DNA of 64,000 nucleotides, from the NCBI GenBank assembly GCA_029876055.1, contig CM056875.1, forward strand, positions 3,683,001 through 3,747,000, in the 5' to 3' direction. This stretch comes from Madurella fahalii (Eukaryota > Ascomycota > Sordariomycetes > Sordariales). The notes below the pieces were generated by a model. The model saw only the letters and a list, made by a program, of their open reading frames with translations. It did no database searches and had not been told where the DNA came from. Of the stretch, positions 22,561-33,991 are shown in pieces. Within the stretch, counting starts at the first letter, position 1. Each line of letters opens with the position of its first letter. The position numbers and the translations under genes are program-made.

Positions 22561-24831
22561 ATGATGTTTCCCGAGAACCGTGCAGCAGCACCCGACCGGC
22601 GGACGACCAACACACGCTGCTCGACTCCCAATGCCGTCCCCACGCCTGGTTCCCTTCCGATTGACGCGGCCGACCGTGCGAGCAGCCCGGATTTGAATTC
22701 CCGGACGCTGCAAGGCCCTCCGTCCAGCGAATGGGCGCGACACCGCGCCACCATCATCAGCCTCTACAGACAGTATCCGCTCAAGCGGGTAAGTGATATT
22801 ATGAAGAGATACCATGGCTTCTCCGCAAGGTATGCACGCCCAGTCCGTGTCGCTCCATGTCAATGGTCGCGATACCCGGTCCGATGACTCGCGTCAGCGT
22901 CAGCCGCCGGACAAGCCCGGCTCGGCAAGGCTACAGCCCGTCATCCCGTCCCGAGGAACACACAGTGCCCCTACCCACGTTGCTACGCAGCCCGACTAGT
23001 AAAAGAGCGAGAGCGGGAGCGTGGGATGGAAAGAGAGAGAGAGAGGGCCAAGTGGCTCGCGTCAGCGGCCAAGTGCTCGCTTCAAAAAACCTGTTTCCCT
23101 TTAAAGTTGGCCAACCACTCACTGCCCCCGTCTATCCCATGGAGGTCCGTATACTGCAGAGAACTCGTTTTTTCCCTTCGCATCACTGCACATCGCCTCC
23201 TATCCCGCCCGAACCTTTGACTCGCCTTCACTATGACTCTGGTTGAGATTGCTGATTCCCTTGACAGCAAGCGCATGTATGATAAGCGGTTTCGGGAGTG
23301 GAAGGTCTTCAAAAATGTCAATAGCGAAGGCAGGTTGCGGGCTGCCCGGCGCGCCCAAGAAGACCCTGCCTCGTCCGCGAGTTCGGGAGCTAAGGGCAAC
23401 ATTGATCAAGAGGACTTGTGCCGGACCATACGATGCGCTAGGGCGATCAAGCAGGGTGCGAGGAAACCGCAGCCAACGTCCTCGCATGCCAGCCCTGGCA
23501 CGGCATGTGGGCTCCCCAGCTGGTCCGAGACAAGCAACATCAGCGTCTCGGATCTTCTCAAGGACCAAGATCACACGCCGAGCACAGCCGTCCCCGCGTC
23601 GCCGGGCCAGGCGTTCCTTGCCAATATAGCACTGTCCTCCTCATCAAGCAACCCCACCAACACGCCCGTCTCAAGCCCGGGTTCTGCCGACGAGCACGCT
23701 CAAGACGGCTCCGAGGCCCGTTCCTCGCGCGGTTCCCCAGGACCCGGCCTGGCCACTTACAAATCCCAGCTACAGATCCTTGCAAGGTCCCCTCCCCCTT
23801 CGATCCCTTCCGACTCGAGTACCCGCACGATCGGCGTCATCACACTGAAGCTTCGGCAGTATTACGATTGGCAGCTCGCGAACATCCCAGAAGGGATTCT
23901 CCCGGATGACTATCTGGGCCGCAGATATTCCAACGCATCAACGCTGTACTGGAGCACGATCAAGGATGCCATATATCTGATCAAGATCTCGGACGGATCC
24001 ATGGAGGATCTCGAGCACCGGCCCGATCGGCGAGCCTGGCCCGCCTTTGCCGAGGCGGGGCGCCTTGCCGCCGAGGCCATGAGGTCCCATCCATTCGACT
24101 TTCTACGGAATCTCTTTGCTACCCTCTCGCCGGCCAACACCAGCGTCCGACCGGAGCTACGTGGCATCCTTCTCCAGTTCCTGGGCAGCGAGGCGCAAAG
24201 CAACCTCTCGCCCAACCATCCCATCACGCTGATCTGCCAGGAGCTGCAGCGCGATGAGGATTGTCAGGAGGTGTCGCGGCGCAGCTTGCAGTGCATGCTC
24301 GACCTCTTCAACAGCCGGCTGGACCAGTCCCGCGCAGTCACCTTCAGGCTGCTCGACTCGCTTTCCACCCTCTTGCGGCGCAACGGCGAGTTCCATGCGG
24401 CTATGGAGATCATCGTCGAGCTGCTCAAGTCGTGCCGCCAGGTATTTGGACCAGCCTCGGATGAGACCCGGACGATTGAGAACGAGCTCGCGCACTTCTA
24501 CATGTCGATCGACGAGTGCGACTTGGCGCTCGATCACTGCATGTCCGTGGTGACGCGCCCACCTTCCGAGGCTTCCGAGGGGAAGACCGTCTTTCACCAA
24601 GACGGCATTTCAGCCTACACGATGGAGGACATTGCAGAAATACATCGACGCCGTGGCGACGTGGAGCAGTGCATTGCATGGCTGGAGCGCGCCGCTTCGA
24701 TTGCGCTCGACGTTTGGGGGCCGAAATCGATCGCTACAGGCCACATCATTGACAAGATGACAAGCATGCAGCGGCAGTGTGGCAAAGATCTTTTGAGGAA
24801 CGCGGTGCTGTGGGAGGCCGCGCTCGCGTAG
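22561..24831 (+). CDS. Clr5-domain protein with C-terminal helical-repeat region
   Basis: Exon 1 (22561-22829) carries the first part of a Clr5 domain (PF14420): EWARHRATIISLYRQYPLKR then VSDIMKRYHGFSA. Exon 2 (23268-24831) opens with the rest, SKRMYDKRFREWKVFKN. The junction AG|C gives the missing Ser and keeps phase, total 610 residues. The domain was first noted in fission yeast Clr5 and is common at the N terminus of many filamentous fungal proteins of unknown role. A Ser/Pro-rich linker follows, then about 300 residues of paired helices (for example FRLLDSLSTLLRRNGEFHAA and DIAEIHRRRGDVEQCIAWLE) that look TPR-like. The 438-nt intron is long for this organism and holds short open frames, so an alternative exon there is possible. 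A possible alternative start at 23233 would lose most of the Clr5 domain. Confidence 0.85.
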
Positions 24832-26790
24832 CGACGCGGGCGAGCCCCGATCCATCGATTCTCGGAACGTACAGCTGCTTGCCAATATGACTTAAAGCAC
24901 CCTTGAGGGGGTGGGTAGCATCACGACCCGCTATCTCATGGGATGCATGAACGCAACCTTGAGATTTATAGTAATGTGAGACCTGGCACCAGGCCCATCT
25001 AAAGGTCCGCTTTGTCTTTCTAATGTCTCGCTACCGGAGTTGTCAAAGAGGGGGAAAATAGACGCTGAGATAATTTTTGAGTGACATCCTTCGACACACA
25101 ATAATAGTTTGGAAGATCGGCAAAGTCGCGTGATCCAAGCCAGCGGACGGAGACTTGGAGTTGGGAGCGAGGCGCTTCTGATCCGGTCCCCTCCTCTGTA
25201 CCGAAGCGGGACCGTAAGGGGGAGCGGGTGCCGCCAAATCCTTCCAGGTCTCGGCCGGGTGGGGAATGTGAAGGTAGGGAGTCGGATTATGCCGAGCGCT
25301 GTCAGTCTTGGGCGGGAGGATCCTGGGACGTCCTGCGTGGCCCCGGGTGCAGCAACAAAGCCACATCAAGGATCGGAGTGTGGCCCCCAAAAGTTTGAGC
25401 AAATGGGGAAATTGCGCCAGCCCCAGTTGGGTTGAGATCAGGCGATGTAGGCTAAGTCCCTAAGCCTAGGACGTCATAGGTTTACTGTAAGGGCAATCCA
25501 GCTTCATTGCTTGGCTGTTTGCATTCCAACAAGCTTCTTGGGCTATCAATATTGAGCACGCCATCCAGGACTGCTAGGGCACGAGCCTTGGCCACGACCG
25601 ACAGAAGCCATGAGTGCCGAGCAACCCTCTAACGTCATGGTGGGCCGAAGGCAACAAACCCACGATCAGTCTGAGTTCCGCCGAACGGCGAACGCCGATT
25701 CATCAGACTGGTCAAGCTGTTGCGGTGAGGACAGGAGCATAACACAACAAGTTCCTTCGGTACCGCCCGAGAGTCAAATCTAACCGGGGTAGGCGGGGGG
25801 GTTGGGGAAAAAGGATCGCCTCGGGAGGGGCTCTCCATAGACCGGTTAACTCTCATTTAGGTTGTGAAACACGACGAGATGCCTGTTTTCGCCCAGGTTC
25901 ACCTTTAGACAACTCCAGGCCGCCGGAACGTCCCCCTGCACCAGGACTAAGTTTATCCGACCCCGGACTAGGAGCAGATGGATCCAATAGTACCTAGTAT
26001 ACAGAACAGCAAACCGACTGTGCTTTGTGCGTCCCACTACGAGGATTATGACAACCAAGCCAGTTCCCACTTCCCAAGTAACTCTTGGAAGGAAGACCAG
26101 TAAGCTAGCAAGACGCCTTTCTACGATCATTAAACCTCGGCATGACCAATATTCATGTGTTCGTCATCGAAGCTTTCCTTTTATCACGTCAAACAAACCC
26201 CCTGGAGAGCTTCGCCTCCACTGTCCACAACCGCTTCACCGAGTCCGCCTTGCCAAGAAGCAGCCATCCGAAGCTTGTAATCCTACTCCAACCTTGGATA
26301 CACCAGCCGGTATCATCCGAGTTGATCGCTTTACAGTGCGTCGATCTGCGGGATGGATCATTACTCTTGTACCACCTTGAGCTTTACAACTGCCGCTGCC
26401 GTCGGTCATGTGTCCCGTTCCGCAACGTCTGTGGCGTTGGTCAATGTCACCACCAGCGATACCACGACATGGCTTCTTTTCATCCGCAATGCCAACTGTT
26501 TCCCCGCGGATCTTACCATAGGGGTCCGAAAATGCTATACAAGACATTCCCTGCTATCACCTTTTTCTATTTAACCCCACCTTTTCTTGAAGACATGTTT
26601 CAGAGTAACGCCGAGGGCTTCCCAGTAGGAAACCGGGAATATTTAACAGTAGCCTTCTCAGCTTTAACGGTTTCTCAAAGGAAGTTGCAGGTTTGTTCCA
26701 GTACCACCCTCCCTCCCAGATAAGAATTTTAACGCTGGCCTCCTAGGCGATTAAACGTAATCTGAGGAAAACACAAAACCCGACTCGACA
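24832..26790. other. 2-kb gap, no gene recognised
   Basis: A 193-codon plus-strand frame spans 26142-26723 but its translation is Cys/His-rich without a family motif and overlaps other open frames, so I do not call it. No RNA or repeat seen. Confidence 0.4.
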
Positions 26791-27363
26791 ATGAAGAGTA
26801 ACGACGCACTCGCTCTAATCGTGCTAGCCTATACCGCTCTCGGTGTTTTGGTTAGCCTGTGTATCATGCGGCTTGCCGTTACACTTTGGCGCCGGATTAG
26901 AGTGTCGTCGTCGTCGTCATCTTCGTCATCATCGTCAACAACAACACGGCCCAAGTCAAGTTCGTCAGACTCATCGCCGACTTCCCAGAGTGATGACAGC
27001 GGGTCAAGTACTTCTAGCCCACCGGGGCCAGCTACTACCGGGCCGCCGCCTCCTGGGCATCCTCCATTTCCATTCGCGCCTCCTCAGCCTTGGTCTCGGC
27101 CTGTTCCGCATGTGATGGCCCCTCGAGCATCCACTTTCAGCCCGGCTCGTCCCCAGAGGCTCCGCCCGGGCAGTATGCAGTTTGCACAAGCTTCCGCCGG
27201 CGGATTTCCTCCAGAACTTCCACCATCTCCGATGGTGGCTTCGGCACCCGGATCCCCGCCGGCCCCAGTTCCCCTATCTCCGCCGGATCTCATGACGCTG
27301 TCCCCCACCCGAGTGTCTCCACCGGCCGCTGCGTCCACGCCGCCGGTCCCGCCGCCATCTTGA
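26791..27363 (+). CDS. single-pass membrane-anchored Ser/Pro-rich protein
   Basis: One exon of 190 codons with a good ATG context (CGACAATGAAG). Residues 8-34 form one hydrophobic segment (ALIVLAYTALGVLVSLCIMR) followed by basic WRRIR, so the bulk should be cytosolic (a signal-anchor type III layout). The rest is low complexity: a Ser run encoded by TCG/TCA repeats (about 26902-26940), an acidic Ser/Thr patch, and a long proline-rich tail with PPPPGHPPFPF-like stretches ending PPVPPPS. Proline-rich tails of this sort often recruit SH3 or WW domains, but no specific partner is indicated. I do not recognise the family. It could be a small fungal-specific anchor protein; a chance frame in biased sequence is less likely because of the TM/positive-charge layout. 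Confidence 0.6.
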   Translation: MKSNDALALIVLAYTALGVLVSLCIMRLAVTLWRRIRVSSSSSSSSSSSTTTRPKSSSSDSSPTSQSDDSGSSTSSPPGPATTGPPPPGHPPFPFAPPQPWSRPVPHVMAPRASTFSPARPQRLRPGSMQFAQASAGGFPPELPPSPMVASAPGSPPAPVPLSPPDLMTLSPTRVSPPAAASTPPVPPPS

Positions 27364-28204
27364 CCTCCTATCCTCCTATGTTCCCCTTGGGTCATATTCG
27401 TTAATAGCACCCCAGCTAGCACTGACCATGAATTGACCCTGAGATCGTGGTGGGAGGAGTAGATGTTGGCGGGGCTGATGTTTGTGCGGGATGGGGGAAG
27501 AGACAATTAAAGGACCATTACTTTTTATTAATCATCACACGTCGGGGGGCTTAGCGGGAGTTGACGTGGCACAAACTCGCCGAAGGCGAGGAGAGGAAGA
27601 AGCAGCCAATGAATTGTTGTATTCAGCGAGTCTTTGGGGCCGCGCAGCTTCGGATTCAGCCCAAACACTACGCCATGAAATATAACTATTGAACGAAGTA
27701 AATCTGCGTCGGATTGCACCAGGTCAAGGAAAAAGGGACCAATTTGCATCAATAGCACTTCGGCTTATGTATTGTGCAGAACGCACCGAGTCTATAGTAC
27801 CCCTTCGAACAAGATCCAAGAAGTTCAGTCTTCCCTTATCTTTCAGGTCGTAGGACCTTCAACATGCATTTCCTAATCCATCGCCTCAGTGCCCACCATT
27901 CTAGGGAAGGCCTTGTTGTTTGTTTATTTTTTTTTTTTAATGTACTTTCCTCCTACATTGTAGGTCGAGTCTTTTGCGCAGATCGGGCCAATGAAACCAT
28001 TGATCGCATCTTTCTCCTCAAGTCCGGGAACCACGAACCATCATCCATAAACAACCAGTTCAGGGTCTCAACCACCCCCCCTCCTGCACCCACTTGAGAT
28101 GACCCTTCGACGTGTTCCTATGCCGTACCCCGGGGCATGACAACCAAAACCCCTTCTTCGCTTGGTGATGTCCCCCCCACCCTCCCTGATCGTCGACTTG
28201 CACT
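27364..28204. other. intergenic, nothing recognised
   Basis: This 840-bp gap lies between convergent small genes. It contains a T9-T10 run near 27930 and no recognisable coding or RNA signal. Confidence 0.4.
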
Positions 28205-28513
28205 TCAGGTGAGGCGGGTGTTGACGCCCAGGTTGGGGTATGCCTTGTGGAGGTCTTCGACGGCGTTGTTCTGCGCCTGGCCCGCCTGAGCTTGTTGGGA
28301 GGAGGAGGAGGGGGAGGCGGCGGCAGTAGCGGCGGCGGTGTTGGACGATGCCGACGACGTGCCCGAGCCGCTGGCCCCCTTCCGGGAGCCCGCCAGCCGG
28401 CTCAGGAGACTGCGCTTCTTGGTCTTCGACTCGGACTTCCCGTCCTTGTCGCGCAGCAGCGAGGCGTCTGAGGCGAGGGAGGTGGCGTCAAAGTCTTTTC
28501 CGGAGGACGACAT
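28205..28513 (-). CDS. small Ser/Ala-rich hypothetical protein
   Basis: Single frame of 102 codons with start at 28513 (MSSSGKDFDATSLASDASLL). The N-terminal half is charged and basic (RDKDGKSESKTKKRSLLSRL), the middle is a Ser/Ala/Gln low-complexity run, and the end is a more ordered NNAVEDLHKAYPNLGVNTRLT. No transmembrane segment or signal peptide. The compositional change and the structured C-terminal peptide suggest a real small protein, perhaps intrinsically disordered with a short binding motif at its end, but I do not recognise it. Its neighbours give no hint of function. Confidence 0.55.
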   Translation of the reverse strand: MSSSGKDFDATSLASDASLLRDKDGKSESKTKKRSLLSRLAGSRKGASGSGTSSASSNTAAATAAASPSSSSQQAQAGQAQNNAVEDLHKAYPNLGVNTRLT

Positions 28514-30203
28514 GGTTTTGCGTGCTTGGTTGGAAGCGGGTAGGCGTCTTGCAACGACGAAAAGGTTGGAGTGTGGCGTTATATGTTGGGTGTGTGTGTG
28601 TGTATGTGTGTGTTTTCAGAGTGCTGTCTATGTTTGGGATGGAATGATGGATGTTCAGAGTGAGTATCGCTCAACGGAGGCACTGCCGGATTTATCAGGA
28701 GGCGATCGAGGCATTGGAGCGAGCGCAAAGCGCTGGGCCTGAGGTAGCAACAGGGGCATACGCGCGTCACATGTGGCAGAATCAGAATGACTCCCTGATG
28801 AATGAGGCGTCCTTAGAGATGGCTGACGCGGAAACATGGTGCATGAATGAGTCTGCCTGTCAGGCAACAAGGAACCAGACGAGGCAGCCTGGGCTGGCCG
28901 GCCAGGCGGTAAAGGTACCTTAGGCATTCATGATCAGCCAGCTTTACTTGCCCGTGGGTGCATACCGTGACTCGTCTGACTCTTGCCGGCGAAAGCCCCG
29001 GTCCGTTCGGGTGAGGAGGGGGGACAGATAACTCTTAAGTCAGGCGGTAGCCATACGCGAGATTGCCGGCCCCCATCACAAACGCCTAGCCAACAACGGC
29101 CCTCCCGACAAGTCGGGCTGTCAGCGGTACTGCGGTTGGCGGCTAATTTAGGCGGCATGCATGCATCCAGTGACCAGGTCTGTACTACGCTAAAACTGGT
29201 GGTGAGGTAAGATGCGAGTGCCGTCGCGATACCTGACGCGGTGGGAAGCATGGGCAAGTTCTGGGCATTGCTCGATGGGGAAGGTCACTGAACTTCCCGA
29301 GGGGTTTGGGATCTCCCATCGGTGATCGCTGTTAGGCTCGCTGCCGCGGACACAGGATGAGGATGGCACGATGATGTTGGAGTGGAAGAGAATCAATTGC
29401 CCAGGGTGGATCAATGCGAGATGGAAGCCTAGATCTGATAGACGAGTAGGCACAATCTCCAGATCCTGTCGTTATTTGTGTGAGCCGTCTGGCGACGACA
29501 ATAACAGGCGGTGAGGGTGCCTTGGGGTGCACGCCACGTTCAAATTGTACCCGCGCACATGCATTGCATACTACTACATATATATAGTACCCGGTGACTC
29601 ACCAAGGTACCTCCAGCACTTAGATGTCGATGCCTAGGCGCCTCAATTTGACCGGGCATGTAATTAGAACATGACGCAGGGATGATTTAAATATTTTGTT
29701 TACCAGGCACCCCCTTTTTCTAAGTGGCTTCGCCAACCAATGCTGACGGCCCCAAGTGCCCCCTATTCATACCTAGACGACAAGACTGTGACTCGGCCGA
29801 AGTTCATGTGTACCATTGTGAAATACTACTACCTGACCTACTTAATGCATTGTTGCAAATGGCCACGGGTGTTGTGCGGGGGCCTTGTGTTGGACTTGAG
29901 CCTGCCAACCACTTTTACCCGCCAAAAATGCCGGCTGCCCGCCCACCATTCCTCACACATGAGGTTCTGGAATATTGATGTCGCGCGTGCCGATCAACCG
30001 CAGTTGCAGGTGCCGTTGTCCGGAAATGGCAGGTATGAATACATCAGCAAGGCTGGGAGAGTCATAGAGTGGCTTAGAGCTGGCTTAGAGCCATGAGATG
30101 CAGCGAGACAATGATTCACGTTTTAGTCTGTTGCCTCACGGGCGCTAGGTAGATACAAAGCGCTAAGTAGCCTGTGCAAAATTCCACCGAGTCGGTTAGG
30201 TAC
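28514..30203. other. 1.7-kb gap, no gene recognised
   Basis: It includes a TG microsatellite just upstream of the small Ser-rich gene. A minus-strand frame at 29190-29453 and a plus-strand frame at 29740-30096 have no recognisable motif. A TATATATA element lies at 29579-29586 with no gene to serve. Confidence 0.4.
28591..28613. repeat. TG dinucleotide microsatellite
   Basis: TG repeat of 23 bp interrupted once by TA, about 80 bp upstream of the minus-strand start at 28513. Confidence 0.9.
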
Positions 30204-30572
30204 TCAAGCCGCACCCAGGATGTTCTGCTCATAGACTGTGGTTGTCTTTCCGGTGTTGGAATTCTCAATCTGAAGGACACACGGAACGTTAATCTCAGCC
30301 ACAGAATCAATCGGCAATCAGGGAAGAGACGACTTACCTCGTATCGCGGGTTTTCGGCACTCGCATTCACATTTCTGCCTGCCTGCTGACCAGGCTCGGT
30401 GAGAACACCCATGATTTTGCCTACACTCTCAGACGTGTTGGAATCAGGGCCTGATGGTAATCTGTAAGCCGGTTGCAAGTACTACCACTGGGAATTAGTG
30501 AGCTCAACGGCCTAACAACATACCGCCCACGGGCTTATACCGAACGGTCTGGCCCGGCTTGAAGTTCGCCAT
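30204..30572 (-). CDS. small HVA1 / TUDOR-like protein
   Basis: Three exons, 30572-30524, 30450-30338 and 30269-30204, join in phase to 75 residues. The protein starts MANFKPGQTVRYKPVGGP, contains SVGKIMGVLTE and the diagnostic ASAENPRYEIENSNTGKTTT, and ends VYEQNILGAA. This is the pattern of the hypervirulence-associated protein TUDOR family (PF11160): a short beta-barrel with a 'GD/GQ.V....G...GKI..I' opening and an 'NPRYEI.N..TGK....' middle. Members are small cytosolic proteins of unclear biochemical role. Each intron has consensus ends (GTATGT...CAG and GTAAGT...CAG). The exons are only 49, 113 and 66 nt, so automatic gene callers may miss it. Confidence 0.82.
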
Positions 30573-31533
30573 GATTTGCGTCGATTGAATAAACTCAGTG
30601 CTTGGTTCTTTGTATGGTGCGGTCGAGGATAGAGTGATGAGAAATCGCGAGCAAGAGGAGGGAGAATCTAAGGAGCTAATCCAACTCGAGCTGCGCTTGT
30701 TCTTATATACTAGAGAGATAGGGGCCTGAGCAGCCCTTGGGTGTCTCATTTCGTGTAATGTGGTTGGCTTACCATGGGCCTCTGAGGCTACTAAGATGTC
30801 AGCAACACATCGTGGCGGAACCTATCGATTGGACCTCCTTGTCTACTAATTATGGGCTTTGGTTTACGAGTCGAGCTGTGAATGGCTACCGGGCAACCAC
30901 GCTGGGCTGGATCAAGGCGGATGATGCAACATCTAAGCACAAAAAGAAAGAATACGATAAATATTTACGATCGTTGGCATCATCATTAACGTCATGGCGA
31001 TCCAAAGGACCGTTGTAATGCGAGATGGCGTCAAGCGGCCCTCATTGCGGAGGCGTTGTGGAGGGGTTGATGTAAGTGGCACCTTTGATCGCAAAAACCC
31101 CGGACTCTGCGACTCTCACCATATCTTTCCGCAGCGACACCTATGGTATATATGATATCAGATGTAGTATGATTCATTCATTGGGAAGTCCTGAAAACCT
31201 GCTACGGGGAGTTAACCCTTATTCTCGATGACCCCGGCGGCTGCTGGTTGTTAAGCATGGGGCACTGCTTGGTCTTGCCGAAGCAACGCCACAGCAATTG
31301 ATCGACCATTGGATTACAGACGCTGCAAGGATTCAGGAATGGGCTACTTAAAATCTCAGAAAATGGATGAGAAAAGCTCTGCTATCAAAGGGCCCCGAGT
31401 AACTAGCTAAACAGGGTTGGCGAGTAACTAAATAGTATCTCTACCTACACCCGTTCATTGATGGAGCTCATTGAACTACGGCACGACATTGAAAGTACAT
31501 CCAGCGCCTTAATCTGCCCAATTAACATAGCTT
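30573..31533. other. intergenic, nothing recognised
   Basis: This gap holds the promoter of the HVA1-like gene at its left end and the 3' flank of the first LPMO gene at its right. A 93-codon plus frame at 30737-31018 has no motif. Confidence 0.4.
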
Positions 31534-32380
31534 TTACCCTCTCCACACGGCGGGGCCAGGAGGCTGGTACGAGTCTGGCTGCATGTTGTACAGATTGACC
31601 AGGATGCCCGGGTCGTTGCTCTTGTACGCCCCGGGGAGCGCAACGAGCGGGCCCGGCGTGCCGTTTCCACCTCCGGTGATCTCGATCTGCGAGCATGCGA
31701 GGTAGAACTGGGCTCTATTTGGCTGCGAGGCCATATGCAATGCGATCTGCTCCACGCGGAGGAGGTACTCGCCGCTTGGTGTGCTGGCAGGGATGGTGGT
31801 GTTGACGGTCGTGTACGTGTCTTTTTTTTTTTTTTTGCAAGAAGCAGAAGCAAATCAGCAAACCGGTACCTTTTCTGATGGATAGGGTCAAATAGAGGGT
31901 GCTCCTTACTCTGCCCAGGCCAGACCATCTGCTTGTTTCTGTCGACGGTGGGCATCTCGGTTGAGATCTTGAACCAGACTGCGCCGGCGCCGTCCCACGT
32001 CTTGGCCGAAGCGCCCGCGGGCACCTTGGCGAGGTAGTACTGGGTCGGTCCCGGGTGGTTAATCTGTTGCGTCGAGATGTAATGGATCGTGGAACCAGCC
32101 GGGACGGTGGCCACGTTTGGCGCGCTCTGGGACGAGTAGCAACGAATGTCGGCGCTAGTCGGGTTCTCGATCCCTTGCTTGCTCTGCGCGTTCTTGGTCA
32201 TGCGTGTGACGGACCAGTCCTTCTCCTCGGGCTGCCCATTAACCACGAGTCTAGGAAAAGTATCTAAGCAGTGGTTAGCGTGCATTCCTGCCACATACGC
32301 GGGCCGAACACCCCGGCGGAAGACTTGCAATGGGCTTGAACGGCTGTAGCCGCAAGCAGCAGACTTGTGAGGAATTGCAT
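31534..32380 (-). CDS. AA9 lytic polysaccharide monooxygenase (LPMO-1)
   Basis: Copper enzyme that cleaves cellulose or related glucans by oxidation, secreted. Exons 32380-32329, 32263-31910 and 31820-31534 join to 230 residues. The signal peptide MQFLTSLLLAATAVQA ends right before His17, the amino-terminal histidine brace residue, followed by YTFPRLVVNG. The second brace histidine is His87 in INHPGPTQYYLAKV. The axial-site pattern is ALHMASQPNRAQFYLACSQI (His, Gln, Tyr). The end matches the family (GGGNGTPGPLVALPGAYKSN), and there is no CBM1 module. Intron 1 has a GC donor (GCAAGT) and splits the codon directly after His17. Intron 2 (31909-31821) has a run of A rather than pyrimidines before its AG. 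It lies 0.85 kb from the paralog LPMO-2, same strand. Confidence 0.95.
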
Positions 32381-33235
32381 TTGTGATTTTCTCTAATTAC
32401 GGCCTGGTAGATTTTGGAAATTGATGTCGCAGGATTCAGCAGGGGAGATCTTTAACGTTCGTGAGCAGGCGCTGGGTACCAACGACCTTATATCCTTGAA
32501 TAGCGCACAACTAAACCATCTGCCCCCAATACCGGCACATAAATCCACGAGCCAACTCAGCCATAACATGCCAATGCCAATCCCCGGAACTCGGAGCCTA
32601 TCGCCTTCTATAGGTCGGTAGTCATACCGCTTTGGGTCGCGAGGTGAGGCTTGGCCGTTGTAGTGGACAACGTCCACGGGATTTAGCCAGGATCTAATGC
32701 AACTGCCGAACCATGGTGTGTTCCAAATCGGGTTCCGTGGAAGATGGATCACACGGACGCTCTATATTAGGTTATATTCCGAACTTCGGCAAGCGGCGCT
32801 TCCGCCGAAGGCGCTTTTTGGCCTCCATCTTCTAGGATTTGGGTTCCGCCCTCTTCATCCGTTAAGTTGTCAGGCACGCGATTAAAGGCCCTGGTGGTTC
32901 AGTGTATTGCAGCGTCGTATGTACTGTACAGAATTATTGAGCAGGTTTTTCTCATTGATTTCACAAACTAATCAGTAACGGTCAACCCGCCAAAACCAGG
33001 CCACTGAGCTCAAATGGATGAGTACAGCGTTCTTCTTTGACGCCTCTGCTAATGTTACGCACCTCTCACATATAAGGCTGGGTAGAGCAGATATTTTATT
33101 CATAAATATGTACAGAATGTTTTCAAGGCTGGGGACCAGTTAGGCCTCCTAGGTACAAGACAGGAAGCAGCGCGCGCTATGCTCGACCCGACAATGAAGA
33201 AGAGCCCGTCCTCTCGTTCCACATTCTCAGATTGC
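32381..33235. promoter_or_regulatory. upstream region of LPMO-1, with a TTAGCC box
   Basis: The 855-bp spacer between the two LPMO genes. TTAGCC at 32683-32688 reads GGCTAA on the gene strand, about 303 bp from the ATG; this matches the core site described for Xyr1/XlnR-type activators of (hemi)cellulase genes. No coding signal seen. Confidence 0.35.
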
Positions 33236-33991
33236 TTAGCAGCTGAACACCGGCGGGCCGGGGTTCTGGTACGACGTGGGAATAGGCCAGTTGATGTTGA
33301 TCAAGATGCCGGGATCCGAGGCCCTGTACGCGCCCGGGAACGACACCTTGTTCGGCGGGTCAGTATTGCCACCTCCCGTGACGCCGATCTGGGCGCACGA
33401 GATGTAGAACTGGGCCCCCCCTGAGCTCTGGGCGACGTGCAGGCCGATATGCTCAGCCCGGAGGAGGTAGTATCCGGACCGGATGCACCTCGGGATAGGT
33501 ACTTGGAAGGAACTCTTGCCTAATCATTTGGAAAAAAAATGTCTGTGTCAGATGCCTCGTGTCATCATTTACTGTGGCTATCGGGTCAATCCCTTACCGT
33601 TGCTAGGCCATGTGAGCTGCGAGCCGAAGTTTGGCTGCTCGTGGTAAACCTTGAACCACACAGCGCCGTCGCCCCTCCACGAATTGATGTCCTGGCCGTC
33701 GGGCACACGGGCGAGGTAGAACTGCATGGGACCCGGGTGGTAGATGTTGGGGGTGGCAGTGTAGGTCACCGAGGAGCCAGCCGTGACATTGAGGACGGCC
33801 GGGGCGGCAGCATGGCTGGACTGGAAGCAGCGGATCTGCTCTGAGTTGACGTTGCCGACGAAACCGTTGTTCTGCCAGTTATCCGCCCGCCGAACGTGCT
33901 GCCAGTCGGCTCCACCGTTGACCTTGGGGAGCGTGTAGTGGCCGCTGACGCCGAAGGCGGCGCCGAGGAGGAGGACAGCCGTCGCCAGCAT
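33236..33991 (-). CDS. AA9 lytic polysaccharide monooxygenase (LPMO-2)
   Basis: Exons 33991-33598 and 33519-33236 join to 225 residues. The signal peptide MLATAVLLLGAAFGVSG is followed by His18 of HYTLPKVNGG, the N-terminal copper ligand. The second brace histidine is His85 in NIYHPGPMQFYLARVP. The active-site face GLHVAQSSGGAQFYISCAQI and the end GGGNTDPPNKVSFPGAY...YQNPGPPVFSC are standard. There is no CBM1 or linker. One NVT site is available for N-glycosylation. The single intron falls at the same place and phase (after W-P-x-x) as intron 2 of LPMO-1, which supports descent from a common ancestor, but the proteins have diverged well beyond a recent duplication. Confidence 0.96.

Noticed and set aside
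26142..26723. 193-codon plus-strand open frame
   Set aside because: Translation is irregular, Cys/His-rich, with no motif or splice-supported extension.
29190..29453. Minus-strand 87-codon frame with a hydrophobic start
   Set aside because: No family motif, no neighbouring exon that joins in phase.
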